Shown: piece by piece, positions 57,501 through 64,000 of the stretch
Numbering within the stretch: position 1 is the first letter of the stretch
How the letters are laid out: the number at the start of each line of letters is the position of its first letter
Assembly (NCBI RefSeq): GCF_009389715.1
Contig: NC_052396.1
Span: 17,514,631 to 17,578,630, forward strand
DNA length: 64,000 nucleotides
Direction: 5' to 3'
Source: Phoenix dactylifera
Taxonomy: Eukaryota > Streptophyta > Magnoliopsida > Arecales > Arecaceae
Made by a program: the position numbers and the translations under genes
Notes under the pieces: model-generated
Database searches by the model: none
Seen by the model: the letters and a program-made list of their open reading frames with translations, nothing else
Told to the model about the DNA's origin: nothing

Positions 57501-59863
57501 GAGGTATGGCTCCAATTGCGAAGGGTGCGTATCTTAGTAAGAAGTTCAACTGCAAGTTTATTCTTGTAGGAATTAATAGTGGAACACAAACTTCAAGATA
57601 CATTCAACTGGAGGATCGAAATGTGGTTATGATCAACATGGACAAATTAACGCCAGTTTATACCATTCATGACAATCCAATGACATGCTAGCATTAACAT
57701 ATCTAGAGTGTCAAACACCATGAATCAAAACTCTATATGAGAAGGTAGCACTTGCTGTACACGGGAAAAGTACTGTTTCTAATCATAATCAAAGGGGCTT
57801 TGGAATCAATAAATGTTTGACTAACATCAATATGGCATGCAAGAAGTATCACCTGCACAATCTCTCATAGGCTCCTTCTTGATATACAGACATCATATCC
57901 ATCAGCTCCAAGCCAGCACGCTGTGCAACAAATTCAAGTTTGTTCACACCAAAAACACAATCAATCATGATTTCCATTTAAAAAGAAAAATAGAATCCTT
58001 GTGCATAATGTAAGGTATTTGTACATTGCATTACATTCTTTTTAGACCGAAACATAAATCTAATTATGATTCTATCTGCCATTTAGAAAATAATGTGATA
58101 AAGAAACAGTTCAACAGTATTATTCCCAATAAGCTACAATTTCAAGCCATCTTGAGAATAGCTAGAAGATGGAAAACGACCATCACTACAACCAGGTTTA
58201 TGAATTTTCTCCCATTATATCCAAGATACAAAAAGAAATGAGATTAACTACCTGATAGATAAAATTTTGATTGCCCTGGGTATCCCAGCTAATTAACACA
58301 AGACAAGTTCGTGCATATATATATATATACACACACACACAACATATCTAGTCCCTTGATCAAGCTTCACATTAAATATTCTTCAAGTAATATAATTTGA
58401 GCTACCACAAAGAGCTTTTAAGAAGCCTTTTGGCAAGTTGCATGCTCAAACTCCAGACAATTATCATAAAGAAAACAGGGTATCCAATTTCGATCTGGTT
58501 CAGATCTCAAGCAGAAAAGCTAGCTCTTTCCAGAAATTTCCGACCGTCTAGTGCATTAGTGCAGATGTATTAAGCTGATTGTGGCACTAACTAAACAACA
58601 TAAAATAGGTACGCTACCTGGTGATGTGTTCTTAGCAGTATCTTACAGTTGGCATGAATTTCTTGAACATGCGAAAGTGCCTTGAAGAAATTCTCATTCA
58701 GATCTTCCTCCCTTAGTGCATTTATCTGCAATTAGAGATACAACATTGCAAAATGTGCAACCAGTTATAAAATATATAGCTAACTAACTAAATAAATAAA
58801 CAAATAAAAGGCAGATAATACAAGAATCCAAGTGAAAAGAAGATGAGCATATAACTACATATCAGCGACATTGAAATCTGAAAAATACTATAAGCATCAT
58901 AAAGCTTCCAAGGACACCTCTTCATTAGAAAGCTGGTAATCACGAAGAAACAATGACACAATTTCTTGCCGTTGAGTAGTTATCTCAAGTTCCTGCTTTA
59001 ACCTCTCCGTGGTGTTGATGATATCCCCTGTGCTCGCACTGCAACTGCTCAATGCTCTTCCAATCCTGTAGAAAAAAAAGACTTAACCCTACACATCCAT
59101 AAGATCTACATGAGGTTCATCCTGGCATAGATCACAAAAACACCCCGAAGCAAATTGAACACACACGCAAAATTCAACAATAAACGTATATTTCATATCA
59201 AATTGCCACCCTCCCCCCCCCCCCCCCCCCCCAAACACACACACAACCAATTCTTTTTCCATCAATAACATAACACGATTGCTATTTCCAAGATGAGTTG
59301 TGCAAGTCGGGGGATCAGATTAACCAATGACCATGGTTCCGGTCAGATCCCAATTTGGTGCGCGTTCCGTCAGATCTGGCGAGTCAAGCCCCCATTTTGC
59401 ATACTGCCGGGTGCATATTGTGCAGATCCAGCATTTAATGGATGAATGAATGAATTAGGGTTATGTTAGGTTGGGGATCCAAGAAGCTGATAGAAGAAGA
59501 CTTACCGGTCGCAGCATTGGGCCAGCGCGTTCACCTCCTCCTCCACTCGATCCAGCGCCTGCGAGAAGAGGAGATAAAGATAGGATCAGAGACCGGATTC
59601 ATCAAAGAAGAAGGAGGCGGGATAAGGACAGGGGGTGGGGGGATGACCTGCTGTGCGGGGAGGGAGGCTTGGAGGAAGTGGTGGTTGATGGCGAGGGCGC
59701 GGTGGTCGATGGAGGATTTGAGGTTGCGGCGGGCCTGCGGGGTGTTGTCGGTGTAGAAGGTGGAGAGGGTGGCGAGCGAGGCCACCAGCTCCTCGCTGTC
59801 CGTCCGCGTCTCCAGCACCTTCTTCAGCTTCCGGGACAGCCCCGGCGCCAAGCTCACCGCCAT
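51542..59863 (-). CDS. COG6: Conserved oligomeric Golgi complex subunit 6
   Basis: Eleven minus-strand exons (59863-59648, 59558-59506, 59065-58918, 58725-58618, 57920-57853, 56276-56153, 56071-55925, 55842-55579, 55410-55126, 52394-52254, 52042-51542) join in frame to 684 residues, against about 680 in Arabidopsis. All junctions are GT..AG. COG6 is part of lobe B of the COG tether on the Golgi, which captures vesicles in retrograde intra-Golgi traffic. Recognised segments run from [19 protein letters not shown] through [97 protein letters not shown] and [18 protein letters not shown] to [10 protein letters not shown]. The N-terminal part should form the coiled coil used for complex assembly. 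The start at 59863 fits the conserved N-terminus. No lesion seen. Exon 10 (hydrophilic, Ser-rich) is the least conserved. Confidence 0.96.
52395..55125 (-). other. Intron 9 of COG6 (2.7 kb)
   Basis: The longest COG6 intron. It contains cctaggc/cctaagc-type repeats near 53610-53760 and 54110-54180, which may be the ends of an old MITE, and a duplicated palindromic segment at 54216-54325. No coding sequence is supported in it. Confidence 0.7.
54216..54325. repeat. Duplicated palindromic motif in COG6 intron 9
   Basis: caggcaggaaaacctgtatt, followed by cttggtt, occurs twice about 80 bp apart. The second copy is extended to gaatacaggcaggaaaacctgtattc, an inverted repeat with 9-bp arms. Confidence 0.7.
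57050..57570. repeat. Three diverged tandem copies of a ~160-200 bp repeat in COG6 intron 5
   Basis: The pair gaaattt-agaaatcaatattac and atggaagtacagc-tcaattgc recurs at about 57090/57158, 57290/57357 and 57448/57499. Spacing between copies is about 200 and then 150 bp. Confidence 0.65.
59209..59232. repeat. Poly(C) tract of about 20 bases in COG6 intron 2
   Basis: An uninterrupted C-run between ccaccct and aaacacacac. On the transcribed strand it reads as poly(G). Confidence 0.9.
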
Positions 59864-60318
59864 CTTAATCCTAATCCTATCCTGCGAAACTGCTTCCGAG
59901 AAGGGAGACCTCCGTTTTCCGATCGCTCCTCTCTCCTCGTTCCGCCTTCGCTTCTCCTCCCGTTAATTACCTACCCCTTCTTCATTCATTCGGAGCAGGA
60001 CTCCATTGGAGTCCAATGGACTAAGAACCCAAGATGGATGCCTGTGGACTACGGCAAGTTGCTCGGCCCACCCTGACTTACAAAGCTGCGGGAATTGGAC
60101 CTCGGCCCATGGTATCATGAGCTGTATGGGCTCATAGTTTTCTGGGCCACCTATTCACCGGAAGGCAAACAGTAACTAGGTAGCCTTTTTTACTGCACAC
60201 CATTCAGAAAAGTTCCGCTAGAAGAGTCTTGAGTCTGCTCCCTCCCCCCTTAGTTGGCTCCTTCTTTTTGATTTTTATGGATGTATGTAGGCATGTGTGG
60301 TGTGAGTTACCGCTGTAT

Positions 60319-60372
<54 letters not shown>

Positions 60373-60926
60373 ATGGACAAGAATAATTGAGGAAAACAAC
60401 TTGGCAAACAAAACTACTCCATCCACCATGAAGTTCCATATGTTCTATTGCTCTCTGGTAGGTTTGGTTGCAAGATTTTTTTAAAAAAAATGGAGGGACA
60501 AGGCAGAGTTATTCCGATGAGTTTGGAGGAATATGACTTATTTCCTGGAATAAGAAATTTAGATGTTTGGATGGATGGTCATGTTGAGGGTGATTCTATC
60601 ATGATAGATGTTTGACTAGCTAGAAAAGTTTTATTTTTGTTGTTTGGACAAGAGCGCTTTTGCGTTGGATATTAGAAAAATAGCAAAGTATCGAAGAGTA
60701 GGGTTGTTGAAATACCAACCACCTTGCTTCCCCAGCCCCTGCTCTAGGTCCACTAACTTATTTTATTTATAATAAATTACAAAAGAGCATACTTTTGAAT
60801 TTTGTGACAGAAATGAAATCCATTATTCTTCTTCGACAAATTATATCCTGTACCGCATACACCAACATGGAAAAATATAGAGTGAATGCGAGTGTGACAA
60901 AATCTCTAGAAAAATCATGGGGAAGT
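59864..60926. other. COG6 promoter region and spacer
   Basis: 59864-60250 should contain the COG6 promoter and 5' UTR; no clear TATA box was identified. A (TA)n microsatellite of about 50 bp lies at 60319-60370. The remainder up to 60926 is unassigned. Confidence 0.5.
60319..60370. repeat. (TA)n microsatellite
   Basis: About 25 TA units in the region upstream of COG6. Confidence 0.95.
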
Positions 60927-62476
60927 TGTTAAAATATTTATAGAAGAAAACAAAAGAAAAAATGATTTTATTTTTTTGTTCTATCACATTCAGTACATCG
61001 TAAGAGTTATATATACTCGTGTACAAACTCCATATAAGAAAATTAATATAGGCTGATATATTATCATGCTAACAAAAAAAAAATATTATATGTGATACAG
61101 GTTGTTATATATCTCTAAAATCACTCTAACAAGATCATGTTAACAAAGAAAAATAACAAAAGTTAATACGAGATCACACTAATAAAAAAAATATTATGGG
61201 TGATGCAAGTTGTTACGTAATTTTTAAGATTATGCTAACATCCCCCTCAAACTCAAGATGGAACTGTAGGTGCCAACTTGAGCTGGAAAAATAGATCACG
61301 AATGTACTCAAAAACTAATGTATTAGATTAAGAGCTGAAGTAGCAGCTCAAAAGCTGACGTAATAGACTAGAAGCTGATATAACAGCTTAGAGGCAAATG
61401 TAGTGGTAGATCAAGTGCTGACATGGCAGCATAAAGTATGATGTGGTCGAACGCGAGCTATTATAGCAGCTCAAAAACCAATGTAGCAGATTAGGAGTTG
61501 ACATAACAACTCAGAAGTCGAAATGACAGACTGATGTATCAAGATGATGTGATAATATAGAATTTGATATGGTAGAACAGAAGCTGACATAGCAGCTTAA
61601 AAACTAATGCAGCAAATCAGAAAGCTAACACAGCAAACTAATATGTTTGACAACGCTGACGTAGCTAATTGATGTGGTAGACTAATACATCTACTAATAT
61701 GACTAATTAACATAGCAAACTGGTGTTTGTCGATATATCTGACTGATATGACGGACTGATATGTCTGTCGATATGGTTGATTAACTTGTCGTGTCTACTG
61801 ATGTGGCTGCGAAAAAATATATAGAAGATGATAGTTACAGCAAGAACAAAGCTCAGAGAAAAAGCAACCAAAGGTCGACAATCTTCGTAGACAGAGGCAT
61901 CATGAAAGAGGAGTAAGAGACTTCGAACTGGATGGTGAAGGAGCTAGAGACAACAAATAAAATCGAAAATGGAGAGAAAAGAGATGAGCGATGGTGAGGA
62001 GAGACGATCGAAGATCTAAAATTGATAAGAAAAGGAGATGGAGAGGAGTTGCATATCTATTGAAAACAAAGGATCTCCGGGTATTAATCTACCAAAAATA
62101 GAGGATATGCAGATCTACTAAGAAATATGAGATCTTCGATTGTTGATTTATTAGAAAATAGAAGATCTGTGGAAAAATAGAGGATCTACAAATCTACCGA
62201 AAAATAAAATATCTTTGGGTGTTGATTTTCTTGGAAATAAAGATCGATAGATCGGAAATAGAGGTCTTCAAAGCTTCTAAGTATGGTAATAATAGCCACA
62301 GCAATGACGGAAGAGATGGCGGTAGCAGATTAGATGATCGGTGGCTCTGATACCATATTAAAATATTTGTAGAAGAAAATAAAAGAAAAGGAGAGAAAAA
62401 ATAACATAAGCCATGTTGATGAAAAAAATATTATGGTGATGCAGGTTGTTATGTGATTTTTAAAATTATACTAATA
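60927..62476 (-). mobile_element. Non-autonomous copia-like LTR element without coding capacity
   Basis: On the minus strand, a tRNA-Met primer-binding site (ggctctgatacca on the plus strand, 62344-62356) follows a 5' LTR at 62476-62357. A polypurine tract (TTGAGTTTGAGGGGGA, 61256-61241) precedes a 3' LTR at 61240-60927 that starts TGTTAGC and ends TTTTAACA. The LTRs share aaatattt-tagaagaaaa, aaaaatattat-ggtgatgca and attat-ctaa. The 5' LTR is about 120 bp and the 3' LTR 314 bp, so the former has lost a piece. The 1.1 kb between them has no gag or pol. It holds many variants of agctgacatagcagct (61290-61800) and of agatct-containing repeats (62050-62230). Confidence 0.7.
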
Positions 62477-62950
62477 AAAGCCATGTTGATATGGGACTAA
62501 ATGAAACTTTGCAAAAGATGATCGTAAACTCTAAGCTTTAGCATTGGTTTGGACCTCAGTTTAAAGAAAAGATCGAGATTTTTGTACATACTCGCTCTAA
62601 TTCCAGATAACAGAGACAAAACACAAGCAAAAAAGCTAAAACCAAAATATGAGCATGATTCAAATGAGTTTTCACGTAAATCAAATTCTTGTCTTGGATC
62701 CCTCCCATAAATGTAAGTATTAATTACATTTTGAAATTAGTAAAAGCATGCACAACTATTAGCTCGATTGCGGCCAGACATGCTGTGAGGCATATCTTGG
62801 AACCTGACGGTCTTTAGTGCACTCTGATGAGGACCAAGTATAGGACTCATGCAATAGTGACAGACTTTCACACCAGATGTCACAGTTTCTTTATTTAAAG
62901 GGAGATCTGCATATGCGCCTCAATAGTAATCCCTTTGATCACATGAGCCA
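62477..62950. other. Spacer between copia-like element and LINE fragment
   Basis: AT-rich, with no recognisable feature. Confidence 0.4.
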
Positions 62951-62954
62951 TAAG

Positions 62955-64000
62955 GGATGGAAAGACTATTGATGTGTTGGAAGACAGTAGGCTGACCGAG
63001 CAGCCGATCATTTGGCTGTCGTCCATGGTTGACTCTGTGAGGCTAGCCGGATGCAGAGTCTACGATCTGATCATCCTAAAGGAGAGAAGTTGGAATGAGG
63101 ATTTTATTCGAGGAGCCTTTGGAGAGCAGTTGGCCAAAAGAGACTTGGCACTACCTATTCCTACTCAAGAGACCGCAGACATGTTGGTCTGAAGTACGAT
63201 GAAGAGGTCGAAGGTATGCGCTCGAGACCTTTATGTTGTGATCAGTGAGGGGATGTCTCGATAGATCAATAGAGGCTAGATTTGGAGGATGCGCATCCAC
63301 CCACATGTCCTTGTTCATCTGCAAGGTGGCATGGGGTTGTCTGCCAACCAAGAGTGTGCTAGCCAAAAGGGGTGTGAGGACTGCTACAACATGCCGAGGT
63401 GCTCTGACACGAAGGAGTCCATAAGTCATATTCTACGTGGCTGCCCACAGGCAGTACAGATTTGGAGGAGGGCTCTGATTTTCTCAAGCTTGCTGTGGTC
63501 TGTGGCATCGACAGAGGACTACCTAGGCCATCTGAAGGATTCTTTGCAGAGACCCAGCACTGCAAAGTGAGGTATCACTTCTACCTATTTGGCCTATCAT
63601 ATTTGGTTAGACAGCAATGCCCGCATCTTTGAAAACAGAAGAATGCATCCGAGAAGTGTGGTGGACAAAGCAATTCTTCATGCTGCTGAGATCACCAAGG
63701 CTACTACGGCGACTTCGTTTGGGATGGCTAAGAACATCTGAGACTTCTACTCCGCTTTTACAACGTTCATATTTGCTCTTGTCTCTTGAGAGCCTCCACC
63801 CCTTGGCTATCTCAAGGTGAACTTCGACGATAGTGTGTCTGACGATGGAGGCAAAGGAGGTGTAGGTTTTATGATCAGAGGTCATGACTATAGATTTATT
63901 GCAACTAGGAAACAACGCACCTTCAACATGACTATCATCGAGGCAGAGCTGAGAGCTACATGGAAGGGCATCACTTATGGGAGGCATATTCTAGGTGCGG
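62955..64000 (+). pseudogene. Decayed LINE ORF2 3' part (zf-RVT and RNase H), running off the window
   Basis: Plus-strand frames read DGKTIDVLEDSRLTEQPI, then FIRGAFGEQ, then SHILRGCPQAVQIWRRAL (zinc-binding linker), then AYHIWLDSNARIFENRR, then YLKVNFDDSVSDDGGKGGVG and IEAELRAT (RNase H). Stops and frameshifts interrupt it repeatedly, for example after TADMLV, PSTAK and LVS. It is a different, more decayed copy than the LINE at 15870-17075 and lies in the opposite orientation. It is cut by the window edge. Confidence 0.8.

Overview
The window looks like nuclear DNA from a flowering plant, most probably a monocot. Two genes have very GC-rich coding sequence (a JmjC hydroxylase gene and CCD4) beside AT-rich introns and spacers. 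Introns are canonical GT..AG, and the families present (WAT1-related transporter, CCD4, Ty3/gypsy Tat and chromovirus elements, plant L1-type LINEs) are plant ones. A non-grass monocot such as a palm is plausible, but that is inference; nothing here fixes the species.

Layout from left to right. 1-5500 holds the 3' end of a SMUBP-2/IGHMBP2-like helicase gene (+), whose last intron carries a GC-rich palindromic hAT-like MITE. 5538-6738 is a complete three-exon JMJD7-type JmjC gene (+). 6900-17100 is a transposon graveyard: a decayed gypsy fragment (+), a LINE 5' fragment (+), a chromovirus gag and LTR region (-), tandem copies of a TRIM-like repeat, and a 5'-truncated LINE (-) with an undamaged RNase H domain. 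20610-22367 is an intronless, complete CCD4 (+). 23360-33318 is a full-length Tat-lineage LTR retrotransposon with near-identical 1.2 kb LTRs, a broken polyprotein, and two tandem-repeat arrays between pol and the 3' LTR. 33939-34199 is a small two-exon gene for a 55-residue protein (-). 34488-49501 is a seven-exon WAT1-related transporter gene (-) stretched to 15 kb by transposon-bearing introns. 51542-59863 is a complete eleven-exon COG6 gene (-). 60927-62476 is a non-autonomous copia-like LTR element (-), and from 62955 a decayed LINE fragment (+) runs off the window.

The host genes are unrelated housekeeping or metabolic genes (nucleic-acid helicase, 2-oxoglutarate hydroxylase, plastid carotenoid cleavage, membrane transport, Golgi tethering) and form no functional cluster. 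I reconstructed exon structures for JMJD7, the small gene, WAT1-like and COG6 by hand; every junction keeps the frame and has GT..AG ends. Host-gene predicted lengths are 344, 585, 55, 391 and 684 residues.

The most unusual structures are: (1) the two tandem arrays in the Tat element, each with a strictly alternating dimeric (higher-order) pattern and a dimer length divisible by three, overlapped by long opposed ORFs; (2) the GC-rich palindromic MITE with an 8-bp target duplication, plus a shorter relative in another gene's intron; and (3) a 510-bp foldback MITE with arms of about 160 bp in a WAT1 intron. No cellular system that looks wholly new was found.
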